From the NCBI RefSeq assembly GCF_902150045.1, contig NZ_CABFVU010000001.1:2356001-2420000 (forward strand): 64,000 nucleotides of DNA, written 5' to 3'. Shown here in pieces: positions 27,849-38,368 of this stretch (position 1 is its first letter; the number at the start of each line of letters is the position of its first letter). The notes beneath the pieces were generated by a model that had not been told where the DNA came from, searched no databases, and saw only the letters and a program-made list of their open reading frames with translations. The stretch is from Chitinophaga polysaccharea. Lineage in GTDB: Bacteria; Bacteroidota; Bacteroidia; Chitinophagales; Chitinophagaceae. Made by a program: the position numbers and the translations under genes.

Positions 27849-30800
27849 GTGACAGAACCAGCAGAAACCGGAGAAAAACACGGCCGCCCCTGGTGGCGAT
27901 GGCTTATATGGATTATTGTTGCGGTGCTTCTATTGCCCGTAGTGGCTGTTTTATTACTACAGCTGAACGGAGTTCAGAACTACCTCAGAGAACAGGGAGA
28001 ATTGTACCTGCGGAAGAAACTGCATACAAAAGTACAGATCGGTTATTTGCGCGCACGAGGCTGGCAATACCTGGAGCTTCGCAATGTTTATGTGGCCGAC
28101 ACCTCCAATCAGGCCCTATTTTATACCGGCTCCCTGAAAGTACATTACAACCTTCTTTCCCTGATCAGCAATGAACTGAAAATAGACAAACTGGAATGGG
28201 ACACCCTGCTGGTAAATGTATACCGTCGTACCGGCGACTCCGCTTTCAATTACCAGTTTGCAGTAGATGCGTTTGTAACTCCGTCCGATAAACCAGATAC
28301 CCTTGCTCCGGAAACAGGCACTACCCTGCAATTCAGGCTGAAAGATATTTCCCTGCGCAAAGTGAAAGTAAGTTATACAGATGCCCCCGGCGGAATGTCT
28401 GCCATACTCACCTGGGACAGTTTGCATGTGGATCCGGACGACCTGCTGATTGACGATGGAATTTATGCGTTCAGGGGCATCGCTATCGACGGACTAAAAG
28501 GCTTTTTCAGGCAACAATACATAGCACCCGCTGTTACCACCGCCGCACCGCCACCACCACCCGCCGATACCAACAGCGCATCACTGCATCTGCTGCTGAA
28601 AAAACTGCAGATCAATAACAGCCGCTTCCTCTATGCAGACGAAGGCATGGGCATCTCCACCGCATGGAAAATAGGCGCATTCCAGCTACGCAATAGCAAC
28701 CTGGACCAGGACTCCACCCGTATACAGGTGGGCGATCTGACGATCAGCAATACCGCCGGCCTGCTGATGATGGTGCCGGGGAAAGATACTGTTACCACCT
28801 CTCCAAAGGATACTACGCCTAACACATGGCAAGTAATGGCCAACCAGGTAATTCTTGATAAACTGGCATTACGCTATGATAATGGCGGACCAGCACCCAA
28901 AGCAGCAAGTACTGATCCCGATTATAACCATCTGCTGCTGACAGGCTTCTCCAGTAAGATCAACAATATCCGGTATAAGCCCGACAGCATTATGGCAGGT
29001 ATTAAATCGCTAACCGCCCGGGATAAATCCGGCTTTACCATCCGTAAAGCTAATATGGATGTATTGTTTACACCCTATTCCCTGGCCCTGCGTAATTTCT
29101 TACTGCAAACCAATAAAAGTATTTTCCGCAAACAGGTAATTGTAACCGTTCCTTCCTGGTCGGGCATTTCCGACCACCTGGATCAACTTGGACTGGACGC
29201 CAATCTCGATTCTGTACAGGTGGCACTGGGAGAATGGCTGCCTTTTGTTCCTGATGCCCGCAAGAACAAATCCTTTGCACCCCTCTGGAATAAACAACTA
29301 ACGCTGGCGGCTATATTAAAAGGTACTCTGGGAGAACTGAACATCAAACAGCTTTATATCAACGATCACGAAGGCAATCTTATTAAAACAGACAACGGCC
29401 AGGTGTTTCATGCTACCGATCCGGACCGCCTCAGTGCCAATCTCCCTTCCATTTACATACAATCTGGCAACAAACCGCTGCGGGCCTGGTTACCCGCCGG
29501 GACATTACCTGATACGCCACGCCTGCCGGAAAACATGCTGATCACCGGTATGTTTAAAGGAGGTATGAAAGATCTCGTAACGCAATTACAACTGAAAAGC
29601 GAAACCGCCAACGCTAATATTAACGCACAGCTGGTAAACATTACCGATAGCATCCGCAGCAGTTATACCATCAGTATTCCATACTTCCGTATTAACCCCG
29701 GGGTAATGCTATATGATACCACCTATGGCTGGATATCGGGAAAACTAAACGCTACCGGCCAGGGCTATACGATAAAACAAATGGTGGCTAAAGCTGCTGC
29801 CCAATTGGATGAGGCTACCTATAACGCCTATACGTACCACGACGTGAACGTAACTGCAGGTATTAATAACGGCGCCTTTGAAGCAAAAGGCGAAAGCGCA
29901 GACACTGCCATCACCGCTACCTTTGATATCAGCGGGCAACTGATGGATACTACTATCCGCGCCCTGAAAGTAAATATGGATGTGGCAAAGGCCGACCTTT
30001 ATACCACTCATTGGTATACAGAACCATTAACGGTACAGGGAAACCTCGCAGCAGACTTTAACAGCATTGAACCTGAGCGCATAGAAGGCGGCGCCTTCTT
30101 AACAAAATGGCAGATCGCCACACAGGGCCAGGTATTTCCGCTCGACAGTATTTCCCTGACGGCTGAATACAAGGACCAACAATACATTACTTTAAAAAGT
30201 CCGTTCGGCCTGGTCAATGCTAATGGTCATATCGACTATACAAAAGTGGGCACTGCGTTCACCAATATTATCAACAAACCCCTGCTGCCGGCAGACTCCG
30301 GACGTATTGTAACTGTGCCTTCCGGGCAAATGCTGCAATGGAACGCATCCCTGTTATGGCCTAAAAGCCTGCAACAAATGATTCCCACCCTGCGCATGGA
30401 AGTACCGCTGGTGATGAATGGTCGCCTAAACAGCGACAGCAGCCTGCTTACGCTGAATGCGTATCTTCCTAAAATTAATTATGATTCCCTGCAGGTCGAT
30501 AGTCTACGCCTGGGCCTGGCTATTCAGGACACCTCTTTACGGCTGGGCGCTTCCCTGGCCCGTATGGCGCACCCTTCATTCCCCCTGCAGCACACCTATC
30601 TTACTGCATATGCCAATACCGGCGTAGTTGATTTTGATCTGGTGCTGGATGATGTTAAAAGAAAGCCTAAATACAAGGTGGGCGGCGTTTTCACCTTCCT
30701 GAAGGAGAACGCCATGCAGCTGTCTCTTAAACCTGGGCTGTTGCTAAACAAACAGGAATGGACTGTGGCTGAGAATAATATTCTCCGGATGAAAAATGGC

Positions 30801-32927
30801 GCTCCTGATACCGCTAACATCAAACTATCACAAGGCGACCAATCCATACAAATTGCCTCCCGGGCAGATACCAGCGCCATTCCTTCCCTCCAGGCAAATA
30901 TTACCAACTTTAAATTATCTACTATCACCGGCCTTCTCGCTACTGATACATTGCTGGCTAATGGTACCCTGAATGCAGAAGCAACGGTGCGTAACTGGAA
31001 TCAATCTCCACTCATACATGCCGTACTGAAGGTAGACAGTCTAACGGTGAAGAATACACGTATGGGAACACTGGATGCCAACGTGGAAAACAGCGGCCCG
31101 GGTCAGTATAAACTCACAGCCGGGCTAACCGGGAATGACAACGATATCCGGGTAGACGGGACTTATGATAGCACCATCAATGCCCAACTGGATATTAATA
31201 AACTAAGTGTTGCCTCCCTGGAACCTTTTACAATGGGCAATGTTACCCATATGTCGGGCAATGCCAACGGCCAGTTCAATATCACCGGAACTCCGTCTGC
31301 ACCAAAAGTATTGGGAAGCCTGCATTTCGACAACGCCACAGGCATGGTAACCATGATAGGCAGCACTTTCCACCTGCCCGATGAAGATATTGTAATAGAT
31401 GAACGCGGTATACAACTGAATAACCTGGTAATAGCAGACAGCGCTAATAATGAACTGGTGGTAGATGGCCGTATCAATACCCGTGATTTTACCAGGTACA
31501 ATTTCAATCTTGATGTTACCGCAGATAACTTTATGGCCCTGGGCCGCCAGCAAAATCCGGATCAGTGGATCTATGGCCCGGCTTATATAGACAGTAAAGT
31601 GAAGATCCGTGGATCAATGGATCTGCCAAGAATTGATGCTGTGGTAAAGCTACGCGATAAATCGAGCGTAACCATGACCTTACCGCAGGAAGAACCCGGA
31701 TTGGCCAACAGGGAAGGAGTAATAGAGTTTGTGGATAAATCCAATCCTATAGACTCTGCGCTGCTGGCTCGTGAAGATAGCATCAAATTTAAAACTACGA
31801 GGTTAAAGGGCATGTTCCTCTCTGGTAACCTGGATATCACGCCGGAATCTGTCATCAAAATCATTATTGACTCACAAAACGGTGATTATGTTCAGGCAAA
31901 AGGTACTGCAAGCATTAACGCTACCCTGGACCCCAGCAGTAAGCTGAGTCTTACCGGCCGTTATGAAATTACAGAAGGTAAATACGAAATGTCGCTGAAC
32001 CAGCTCATTAAACGTTCCTTCGATATAGAGAAGGGAAGCTTCATTTCCTTCAACGGCGATGCTACCAGCGCCGATCTGGATATTACCGCTAAATACACAG
32101 TAAATGCACCGGCTTACGACCTTGTGGCGGATCAGCTACAGAGCATGTCGGCCGAACAACGCAATACCTACAAGCAGCGGATGCCCTTCCAGGTATACCT
32201 GATGATCAAAGGCAACCTGATGAAGCCGGATATCAGCTTCCGTCTCGACCTGGCCGAAAAAGACAGGAACACTCTCAACGGAACTCCGTACAACCGCCTG
32301 AAACAGATTAACCAGGTGCCATCAGAATTGAATAAACAGGTAATGGGATTACTGGTACTGAACTCCTTTATTCCGGACGATCCGATGAACACTCTCGATG
32401 GCGGATCCGGTGTTGGACAGGCAGCGAAAAACAGTGTAAGTAAAATACTTTCACAACAGCTCAATAATATGGCTGGCAACCTGATCAAAGGGGTTGATCT
32501 GAATTTCGATCTGCAAAACCAGGAAGATTATTCTACCGGTACTGCACAGGAAACTACCAATCTCAAAGTAGGCGCATCAAAGCAACTGTTCAATGACCGT
32601 TTAACCGTTTCCGTTGGATCCAATATCATGCTGCAGGGTAATCAGCAAAGCGCCAGTTCACTGATCGGCGATATTTCAATAGAATATAAACTTACCCGCG
32701 ATGGCCGTTACCGCATACGGGTTTATCAGCGGAACGACGGTCAGACAATCATCGAAGGACAGGTAGTGGAAACAGGTGTTGCCTTTGCACTGATCATGGA
32801 TTATGATGAATTCCGGGAGATCCTGCAACGATCTAAGTCTGATACTAAAAAACAAAAACTGCGCGATAGAAAAAAAAATAAGAAAGACGATAAAAATACG
32901 ACAATGCCCGATGCGAAAAGCAAATAG
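27849..32927 (+). CDS. TamB-like AsmA-family inter-membrane transport protein
   Basis: 1692 residues starting at GTG 27849. One N-terminal membrane helix (about 18-40, IWIIVAVLLLPVVAVLLLQL) is followed by a very long beta-rich periplasmic chain and a C-terminal TamB (DUF490) domain from about 1230, with the SYVTINA-type repeats ISINATLDPSSKLSLTGRYE and a barrel-docking C-terminus. TamB-like proteins span the periplasm and are linked to lipid transport and barrel assembly. The stop overlaps the start of the TamA-like gene by 17 bases, so the two are translated together. The extreme C-terminus is Lys-rich (RDRKKNKKDDKN). Confidence 0.9.
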   Translation: MTEPAETGEKHGRPWWRWLIWIIVAVLLLPVVAVLLLQLNGVQNYLREQGELYLRKKLHTKVQIGYLRARGWQYLELRNVYVADTSNQALFYTGSLKVHYNLLSLISNELKIDKLEWDTLLVNVYRRTGDSAFNYQFAVDAFVTPSDKPDTLAPETGTTLQFRLKDISLRKVKVSYTDAPGGMSAILTWDSLHVDPDDLLIDDGIYAFRGIAIDGLKGFFRQQYIAPAVTTAAPPPPPADTNSASLHLLLKKLQINNSRFLYADEGMGISTAWKIGAFQLRNSNLDQDSTRIQVGDLTISNTAGLLMMVPGKDTVTTSPKDTTPNTWQVMANQVILDKLALRYDNGGPAPKAASTDPDYNHLLLTGFSSKINNIRYKPDSIMAGIKSLTARDKSGFTIRKANMDVLFTPYSLALRNFLLQTNKSIFRKQVIVTVPSWSGISDHLDQLGLDANLDSVQVALGEWLPFVPDARKNKSFAPLWNKQLTLAAILKGTLGELNIKQLYINDHEGNLIKTDNGQVFHATDPDRLSANLPSIYIQSGNKPLRAWLPAGTLPDTPRLPENMLITGMFKGGMKDLVTQLQLKSETANANINAQLVNITDSIRSSYTISIPYFRINPGVMLYDTTYGWISGKLNATGQGYTIKQMVAKAAAQLDEATYNAYTYHDVNVTAGINNGAFEAKGESADTAITATFDISGQLMDTTIRALKVNMDVAKADLYTTHWYTEPLTVQGNLAADFNSIEPERIEGGAFLTKWQIATQGQVFPLDSISLTAEYKDQQYITLKSPFGLVNANGHIDYTKVGTAFTNIINKPLLPADSGRIVTVPSGQMLQWNASLLWPKSLQQMIPTLRMEVPLVMNGRLNSDSSLLTLNAYLPKINYDSLQVDSLRLGLAIQDTSLRLGASLARMAHPSFPLQHTYLTAYANTGVVDFDLVLDDVKRKPKYKVGGVFTFLKENAMQLSLKPGLLLNKQEWTVAENNILRMKNGAPDTANIKLSQGDQSIQIASRADTSAIPSLQANITNFKLSTITGLLATDTLLANGTLNAEATVRNWNQSPLIHAVLKVDSLTVKNTRMGTLDANVENSGPGQYKLTAGLTGNDNDIRVDGTYDSTINAQLDINKLSVASLEPFTMGNVTHMSGNANGQFNITGTPSAPKVLGSLHFDNATGMVTMIGSTFHLPDEDIVIDERGIQLNNLVIADSANNELVVDGRINTRDFTRYNFNLDVTADNFMALGRQQNPDQWIYGPAYIDSKVKIRGSMDLPRIDAVVKLRDKSSVTMTLPQEEPGLANREGVIEFVDKSNPIDSALLAREDSIKFKTTRLKGMFLSGNLDITPESVIKIIIDSQNGDYVQAKGTASINATLDPSSKLSLTGRYEITEGKYEMSLNQLIKRSFDIEKGSFISFNGDATSADLDITAKYTVNAPAYDLVADQLQSMSAEQRNTYKQRMPFQVYLMIKGNLMKPDISFRLDLAEKDRNTLNGTPYNRLKQINQVPSELNKQVMGLLVLNSFIPDDPMNTLDGGSGVGQAAKNSVSKILSQQLNNMAGNLIKGVDLNFDLQNQEDYSTGTAQETTNLKVGASKQLFNDRLTVSVGSNIMLQGNQQSASSLIGDISIEYKLTRDGRYRIRVYQRNDGQTIIEGQVVETGVAFALIMDYDEFREILQRSKSDTKKQKLRDRKKNKKDDKNTTMPDAKSK

Positions 32928-35415
32928 CCATACGATCATTTACTGTTGCCTTGTATGCCTTGCTTACCTGGTCATCAGCTCCTGCAGTACCACGCGCACC
33001 GTACCTGAAGGCGACCGGCTATATACTGGCAGCAACGTAAAGTGGATCACAGATACCATTGTCAGAAAGAAACCCAAAGACTATAGCAACCTGGTTGATG
33101 GAATGAATAAAAGGATCCGCCCCAACAGGAACCGCAAATTCCTTGGCATGCCTATAAAGCTCTGGCTGTATAACTTAGGCAATGAGCCAAAAGGAAAAGG
33201 ATTAAATTACCTGCTGCGTAGAAAATGGGGCGAACCGCCGGTATTACTAAGCCAGGCCAAACCGGATTACACATCTGAGGTATTGGAAGAATACCTGGTA
33301 GATAACGGCTATTTCCAGGCAGGCGTAGTATCTGCTGTTAAATTATCAGGAAAGAAAAAAGCCTCCGTTAATTATACAGCTACACCCAACCACCGGTATA
33401 CCATTAAAAGTGTTACCTATTTAACAGACAGTAGTGCCATTGGCAAAACAGTAACATATACCAAACCGAAAAGCTCCCTGATCATCGGGGCCAATTATTC
33501 GCTGGATTCCATAAAGGCCGAACGTGAACGTATACACTCCGCACTAAAAGAACAGGGCTATTATTATTTTACACCGGATTATCTGCTGGTACAGGTAGAT
33601 AGTACCAATAATGGTACTGTTGATTTATTTGTAAAGATAAAAGATAACACACCGCTCCTGGCGCTCCGCCCTTACAAAATGCATGATATTGTTTTGTTCC
33701 CTGATTATTCGCTGGATAATGACTCCGCTTCCACGCAGGGAACACCGGTAAAATACAAAGGCATTTATATCGTAGATTCTGCTCACCGCTTCAAATCTTC
33801 TGCATTTGACCGGTCTGTTTTTTTACGTCCGGATAGTTTATATCGTCTGAGCTCACACAATATCACACTGCAAAGACTGATCAACCTGGGAGTTTTCAAA
33901 TTTGTGAAAGGACAGTTCTCTCCTGTGCGCGATACCTCCATTCACAACCTAACCGGCGGCGGTGCAAATGTTACTGGAAGGAGAGACGCCGGTGGCAGGA
34001 GAGACAGCACCAGCCGCAGAGACAGCTCCGGCAGAAATTTTAATCGTCGGGACACTGCCTATGCCCGCGATACATCGCAGGCAGGCACCTATCGCGCCAT
34101 GGTAAACAACAGGGTAGCACTCGACAGCGGCTGGCTGGACGCCAAACTTTTCCTGACGCCTTACAAACGGCGCTCCCTTCAAACAGAATTACGCGGAACC
34201 TCCAAATCAAATGGATTTATTGGCTCCCAGATACAGATAACCGCTAAAAACCGTAACTGGCTGCATTCTGCGGCATTACTGGAAATAGGCTTGCGCGGAG
34301 GCCTGGAATGGCAAACCGGTAATAAAAACGCCGGCGGGTCTAATTCATATGGCCTGGGCGGAGAAGTAGCCGTTACTTTCCCCCGGTTCATCACTCCTTT
34401 CAGTGGACTGAACATACGTACCCCTTATGTTCCTAAAACGAGGATAAGCGCCAGCTATGAATTATACAGCCGTGCAGACCTGTATAACCTTAACGCATAT
34501 ACGCTCCAGCTACAGTATCTGTGGCAGCGCACTCAGTACCTGAGTCACATCTTCGCACCCGTTGCGCTTACTTATGTGTTGCCTACTAAAACAACACCTG
34601 CATACGATAGTATCCTGAAGAATGATCCAAGTCAGCGTAATGCCATTGAAAAGCAGTTTATCCTGGGAGGCAACTATACCATCACTTATAACAACCAGCA
34701 GGCCAATCGTGTGCACAGTTTTTACCTGAGTGGCAATATTGATATTTCCGGGAACATTGCCGGGCTGATCATTCCCAAAAATGATACCGGTCAGAAAACT
34801 TTACTGGGAAATTCATTTGCTCAATATGAAAGGTTCACCGCCGAAGCGCGGCACTACTGGCAGTTAGGCAAAGGAAAACAATGGGTAAACCGCCTTCTGA
34901 TCGGATATGGTTTGCCATACGGCAACTCCTCTACGCTGCCTTTCGTGAAGCAGTTCTTCACCGGTGGTAGCAGCAGTATCAGGGCATTCAGGGCGCGTAC
35001 ACTGGGCCCGGGATCTTACCACAACCCCGCGGTAGATACATCTGCCCTGCTAGCCAATGAAGCCGGTGATATTAAACTGGAGTTCAACTCCGAGCTGCGT
35101 GTACATGTTGCCAGTGTATTTAACGTGGCGGCGTTTATAGATGCCGGAAATATCTGGTTACAGAAAGAAGCACCCGATAAACCTGGTAGTAAGTTTGCCT
35201 TCAATACTTTTTATAAAGACATTGCCGTAGGTGGGGGAGTAGGCCTCCGCATAGATGCTTCCATTGTAGTGGTACGACTGGATCTTGCAATACCTTTCCG
35301 TGTTCCTTATCTACCTCAAAACGAGCGCTGGGTGCTGGATAAAATAGATTTCAGTGATCCTGAATGGCGCAAAAAGAACCTGATTCTTAATATTGCAATC
35401 GGGTATCCGTTCTAA
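32911..35415 (+). CDS. TamA-like Omp85-family outer-membrane protein with lipobox
   Basis: 834 residues from the ATG at 32911. The N-terminus is a lipoprotein signal with LVISSC (Cys25), unlike TamA/BamA of Proteobacteria. POTRA-like repeats follow (about 90-320), then a C-terminal 16-strand barrel with the Omp85 landmark FFTGGSSSIRAFRARTLGPG, LEFNSELR and AAFIDAGNIW. Between them, at about residues 345-395, lies a low-complexity insert rich in Arg, Asp, Ser and Gly with repeated RRD units. It overlaps the tamB-like gene, so the pair likely forms one envelope machine that inserts proteins or moves lipids. Confidence 0.9.
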   Translation: MRKANSHTIIYCCLVCLAYLVISSCSTTRTVPEGDRLYTGSNVKWITDTIVRKKPKDYSNLVDGMNKRIRPNRNRKFLGMPIKLWLYNLGNEPKGKGLNYLLRRKWGEPPVLLSQAKPDYTSEVLEEYLVDNGYFQAGVVSAVKLSGKKKASVNYTATPNHRYTIKSVTYLTDSSAIGKTVTYTKPKSSLIIGANYSLDSIKAERERIHSALKEQGYYYFTPDYLLVQVDSTNNGTVDLFVKIKDNTPLLALRPYKMHDIVLFPDYSLDNDSASTQGTPVKYKGIYIVDSAHRFKSSAFDRSVFLRPDSLYRLSSHNITLQRLINLGVFKFVKGQFSPVRDTSIHNLTGGGANVTGRRDAGGRRDSTSRRDSSGRNFNRRDTAYARDTSQAGTYRAMVNNRVALDSGWLDAKLFLTPYKRRSLQTELRGTSKSNGFIGSQIQITAKNRNWLHSAALLEIGLRGGLEWQTGNKNAGGSNSYGLGGEVAVTFPRFITPFSGLNIRTPYVPKTRISASYELYSRADLYNLNAYTLQLQYLWQRTQYLSHIFAPVALTYVLPTKTTPAYDSILKNDPSQRNAIEKQFILGGNYTITYNNQQANRVHSFYLSGNIDISGNIAGLIIPKNDTGQKTLLGNSFAQYERFTAEARHYWQLGKGKQWVNRLLIGYGLPYGNSSTLPFVKQFFTGGSSSIRAFRARTLGPGSYHNPAVDTSALLANEAGDIKLEFNSELRVHVASVFNVAAFIDAGNIWLQKEAPDKPGSKFAFNTFYKDIAVGGGVGLRIDASIVVVRLDLAIPFRVPYLPQNERWVLDKIDFSDPEWRKKNLILNIAIGYPF

Positions 35416-35417
35416 TA

Positions 35418-35453
35418 TTACGGGGAGATGATTTTAAAATCATCTCCCCGTAA
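35418..35453. terminator. 36-bp perfect palindrome, bidirectional terminator
   Basis: Two 18-base arms with no loop (left arm TTACGGGGAGATGATTTT). It lies between the convergent stops at 35415 (+) and 35462 (-). Confidence 0.85.
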
Positions 35454-35461
35454 ATATATAC

Positions 35462-37198
35462 TCATAACACATCTTTCAGGTGCTTGTAATTCGATTTCAC
35501 TGCATCAAATACATCTTCATACCTTCCGCTCAGGATTAGTTTTCCCATCCAGAGCGCAAATCCCTTCATCTGCGCAAACTCCACCTTTGGCGGCATAGCC
35601 AATGATTCCGGGTTGGTGAACACATTTACCAGCACAGGCCCTTCTGTTTTAGCCGCCTTGGTTAAAACACTTTCCACATCTTCCGGTTTACGGATCGTAA
35701 AAGCGGTGAATCCCATGGCCACTGCTACGGCGCCAAAATCTGGATTCACCATATCAGTTTGCCAGTCGGGAATCCCGGCTACTTCCATCTCCAGTTTTAC
35801 CATTCCCAGGGCCCGGTTGTTAAATACTATTACTTTTACGGGGAGTTGGTACTGTTTTATCGTCATCAGGTCTCCCAGCAACATCGTTAATCCCCCATCG
35901 CCACACAGAGCATACACTTCCCGGCCCGGCTGGGCCAATGCTGCGCCAATTGCCTGCGGCATAGCATTGGCCATTGAACCATGATTAAAGGACCCCAGCA
36001 GCGTACGTTTACCGGTGCCTTCCAGGTACCGGGCCGTCCAAACATTCGTCATCCCGGTATCTACCGTAAAAATGGCATCGTTGGCAGCAATTTTATTGAG
36101 AGTAGAAGCCACAAACTCGGGACTGATCGCATTTTCTTTCCCGGTATCCTCCACGTAAGTCTGCATTTTCTTTTGCACTTCCTTGTAAAACGCTACCATT
36201 TCATCCAGGAAATTATGGTCTGTATTTTCTTTCAGCATAGGCAAAAGCGCCTTTAGCGTATCGCTGATATCCCCGCACAGTCCCATCTCCAGGGTGGCCC
36301 TTCGTCCCAGTCTCTCTGGTTGTATATCTACCTGGACGATCTTTGCTTTTTCAGGAATAAAAGGGGTGTAGGGAAAATCTGTTCCAAGCAGCAGCAATAC
36401 ATCTGCTTCGTGCATACTTTTATAGGCCGATGCAAGCCCCAGCAAACCGGTCATGCCTACTTCATTTGGATTATTATGCTGGATTCCCATCTTGGCGCGG
36501 AACGAGTAGGCCACCGGCGCTTTTAATAACGCTGAAAGTGCCACCACTTCATCATGCGCTTCTACGGCGCCCAATCCACAATAAATGGCTATTTTCTTTG
36601 CTTCTGCAAGTAAACCGGCCAGCTGCTTTAACTCGGTGGCAGAAGGGCAAATAACCGGTTTCGGACGATAAAGTCTTGTAGCAGTAGGAATATCCTTTGC
36701 ATCAGCGGCAGCCACATCTCCCGGTAATCCTAAAACCGCTACGCCATGCTTATGTACTGCATGTTGTAAAGCAGCCTGCAGCATGCGCGGCGCCTGTTCT
36801 GCTGTAGCAGCTACCTGGTTATAATGACTACAATCATCAAATAGCTTGATAGTATTGGTTTCCTGGAAATAATCGCTTCCAAATTCGCTGGTCGCGCAGG
36901 TAGAGGCGATTGCCAGCAACGACGCGCCCGACCGGTGCGCGTCATATAATCCGTTAATAAGATGCACATGCCCCGGCCCGCTGCTACCGGCACAACAAGC
37001 CAGGCCGTTCAACTGCGCTTCGGCGCCTGCAGCATAAGCGCCAGTTTCCTCATGCCTTACATGGATCCACTGGATCCGGCCATCACGGCGCACCGCATCG
37101 TTAATATGATTCAAACTATCGCCGGTTACAGCATAAATACGTTTAATGCCGGCCGTTGCCAGCATTTCCACTAATTGATCCGCTACAAGTTTTGCCAT
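35462..37198 (-). CDS. TPP-dependent oxidase, pyruvate oxidase (PoxB) type
   Basis: 578 residues from the ATG at 37198 (MAKLVADQLVEML); an earlier TTG/ATG-type extension is not family-like. Three TPP-enzyme domains are visible: the PYR domain with RHEETGAYAAGAEAQL and its catalytic Glu, a central FAD/DHS-like domain, and the PP domain with the Mg-TPP site CGDGGLTMLLGDLMTIKQ and NNRALGMVKLE. The order and length match pyruvate:quinone oxidases and acetolactate-synthase-like enzymes; PoxB is the closest by overall feel. It would decarboxylate pyruvate at the membrane. An inverted repeat in the divergent promoter region may regulate it. Confidence 0.85.
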   Translation of the reverse strand: MAKLVADQLVEMLATAGIKRIYAVTGDSLNHINDAVRRDGRIQWIHVRHEETGAYAAGAEAQLNGLACCAGSSGPGHVHLINGLYDAHRSGASLLAIASTCATSEFGSDYFQETNTIKLFDDCSHYNQVAATAEQAPRMLQAALQHAVHKHGVAVLGLPGDVAAADAKDIPTATRLYRPKPVICPSATELKQLAGLLAEAKKIAIYCGLGAVEAHDEVVALSALLKAPVAYSFRAKMGIQHNNPNEVGMTGLLGLASAYKSMHEADVLLLLGTDFPYTPFIPEKAKIVQVDIQPERLGRRATLEMGLCGDISDTLKALLPMLKENTDHNFLDEMVAFYKEVQKKMQTYVEDTGKENAISPEFVASTLNKIAANDAIFTVDTGMTNVWTARYLEGTGKRTLLGSFNHGSMANAMPQAIGAALAQPGREVYALCGDGGLTMLLGDLMTIKQYQLPVKVIVFNNRALGMVKLEMEVAGIPDWQTDMVNPDFGAVAVAMGFTAFTIRKPEDVESVLTKAAKTEGPVLVNVFTNPESLAMPPKVEFAQMKGFALWMGKLILSGRYEDVFDAVKSNYKHLKDVL

Positions 37199-37317
37199 AT
37201 AAAATTTGTTAGAATGAGTGCCTGATAAAAACAGTTGATCATCTATATTGTTCAACATATGCCATTCATCAAATTCCACCTTTCCTCCCAATAAAAGCAT
37301 CGGAAATTTGACTTATT

Positions 37318-37335
37318 TTTAGACTATTGTCTAAA
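37318..37335. promoter_or_regulatory. Inverted repeat in a divergent promoter region
   Basis: TTTAGAC-TATT-GTCTAAA, 7-bp perfect arms with a 4-base spacer, between the divergent TPP oxidase and rlpA-like genes. The shape suits a dimeric repressor site, but no regulator gene is adjacent. Confidence 0.35.
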
Positions 37336-37346
37336 TCGCTATCCGC

Positions 37347-37736
37347 ATGTATATCCCTGCACCCTCACAACGCAATTGGATATTGCTGTTCATTATCCTG
37401 GTAATGGCAGGCGCCTCTTCCTGTAGCCGGAAAATCACCGAAACAGGAAAAGCCTCCTATTACGCCAATTCCTTCGATGGTAAACGGACTGCAAGTGGCG
37501 AAACCTTCCGACAGCGGGAGCTTACAGCCGCACATAAAACACTTCCCTTCGGTACTCGTGTTACCGTTATCAATATTGCCAATGGAAAAAGCGTAAAGGT
37601 CCGCATCAACGACAGGGGTCCGTTTGTACCGGGCCGGATTATTGACCTGTCGCACAAAGCTGCCTCCCGGATAGGCATGCTCAATACCGGCGTTGCCAAT
37701 GTAGAAGTGAAATACAAAAAGAAGAAGAAAAAATAA
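37347..37736 (+). CDS. RlpA-like septal ring lytic transglycosylase lipoprotein
   Basis: 129 residues with a lipoprotein signal (lipobox AGASSC, Cys26). The remainder is a double-psi beta-barrel RlpA domain: GKASYYANSFDGKRTASGE, FRQRELTAAHKTLPFGTRV, and VRINDRGPFVPGRIIDLS with the catalytic Asp. No SPOR domain is present, so septal targeting by denuded glycan is not indicated. It ends in a run of lysines. RlpA cleaves peptide-free glycan strands during cell separation; this short form is common in Bacteroidota. Confidence 0.9.
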   Translation: MYIPAPSQRNWILLFIILVMAGASSCSRKITETGKASYYANSFDGKRTASGETFRQRELTAAHKTLPFGTRVTVINIANGKSVKVRINDRGPFVPGRIIDLSHKAASRIGMLNTGVANVEVKYKKKKKK

Positions 37737-37737
37737 G

Positions 37738-37765
37738 CAGGAGTGAGACGCCCCACTCCTGTATA
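37738..37765. terminator. Hairpin between convergent rlpA-like and DJ-1-like genes
   Basis: 8-bp stem CAGGAGTG / CACTCCTG (37738-37745 with 37754-37761), 8-nt loop; the minus strand continues into a T-rich stretch. Confidence 0.65.
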
Positions 37766-37771
37766 TAATAA

Positions 37772-38368
37772 TTATCCTAATTGATGTACTCCTCCTTTAT
37801 GTGCTGCATCGCCCCGTTGATCATGTGGGCCTTCAGCAATTTCTTCGACCATTTTCCTGCAAAATGCCGGCAAATCCTTTGGCGTCCGGCTTGTAACCAA
37901 TCCCTTGTCGGTTACCACCTCTTCATCTGTCCATAAAGCACCTGCATTTTCAAGATCTGTTTTTAAGGAAGGGTAGGATGTTACCTTCCGGCCATCCAGT
38001 TCTCCGGTTTCAATTAAAGTCCACGGGCCATGACAAATAGCCGCAATAGGTTTACTCTCATCGAAGAACCCGGTAACAAAAGCGATCACACGGTCATTCG
38101 TACGCAAATGGTCCGGATTCATCACGCCTCCCGGTAATACAAGCGCATCATAACTGGAGGCAACCACATCTTTTATGTTTTTATCCACCGGATAATCTTT
38201 TCCCCAGTCTTTTTCGGCCCAGGCACGCACCGTTTTTTCTTCCGGGGAAATAATATCCACGGTAGCTCCGGCATTCTTCAATGCTTCCAATGGTTTTGTA
38301 AGTTCTACTTCCTCAAATCCGTTGGCAACCACGATAGCTACTTTCTTATCTTTTAATTGATTTTCCAT
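37772..38368 (-). CDS. DJ-1/PfpI-family protein (type 1 glutamine amidotransferase-like)
   Basis: 198 residues from the ATG at 38368 (MENQLKDKKVAIVVANGFEEVE). The family's Glu lies in NGFEEVE and the nucleophilic-elbow Cys in IAAICHGPWTLIETG; VLPGGVMNPDHLRTND is also typical of PfpI-like enzymes (YraA/YhbO). Members act as deglycases, hydratases or stress chaperones, so the activity is not fixed by sequence. The frame remains open upstream for another 68 codons to 38572 with no stop; this extension does not look like family sequence and is discussed as a finding. Confidence 0.88.
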   Translation of the reverse strand: MENQLKDKKVAIVVANGFEEVELTKPLEALKNAGATVDIISPEEKTVRAWAEKDWGKDYPVDKNIKDVVASSYDALVLPGGVMNPDHLRTNDRVIAFVTGFFDESKPIAAICHGPWTLIETGELDGRKVTSYPSLKTDLENAGALWTDEEVVTDKGLVTSRTPKDLPAFCRKMVEEIAEGPHDQRGDAAHKGGVHQLG

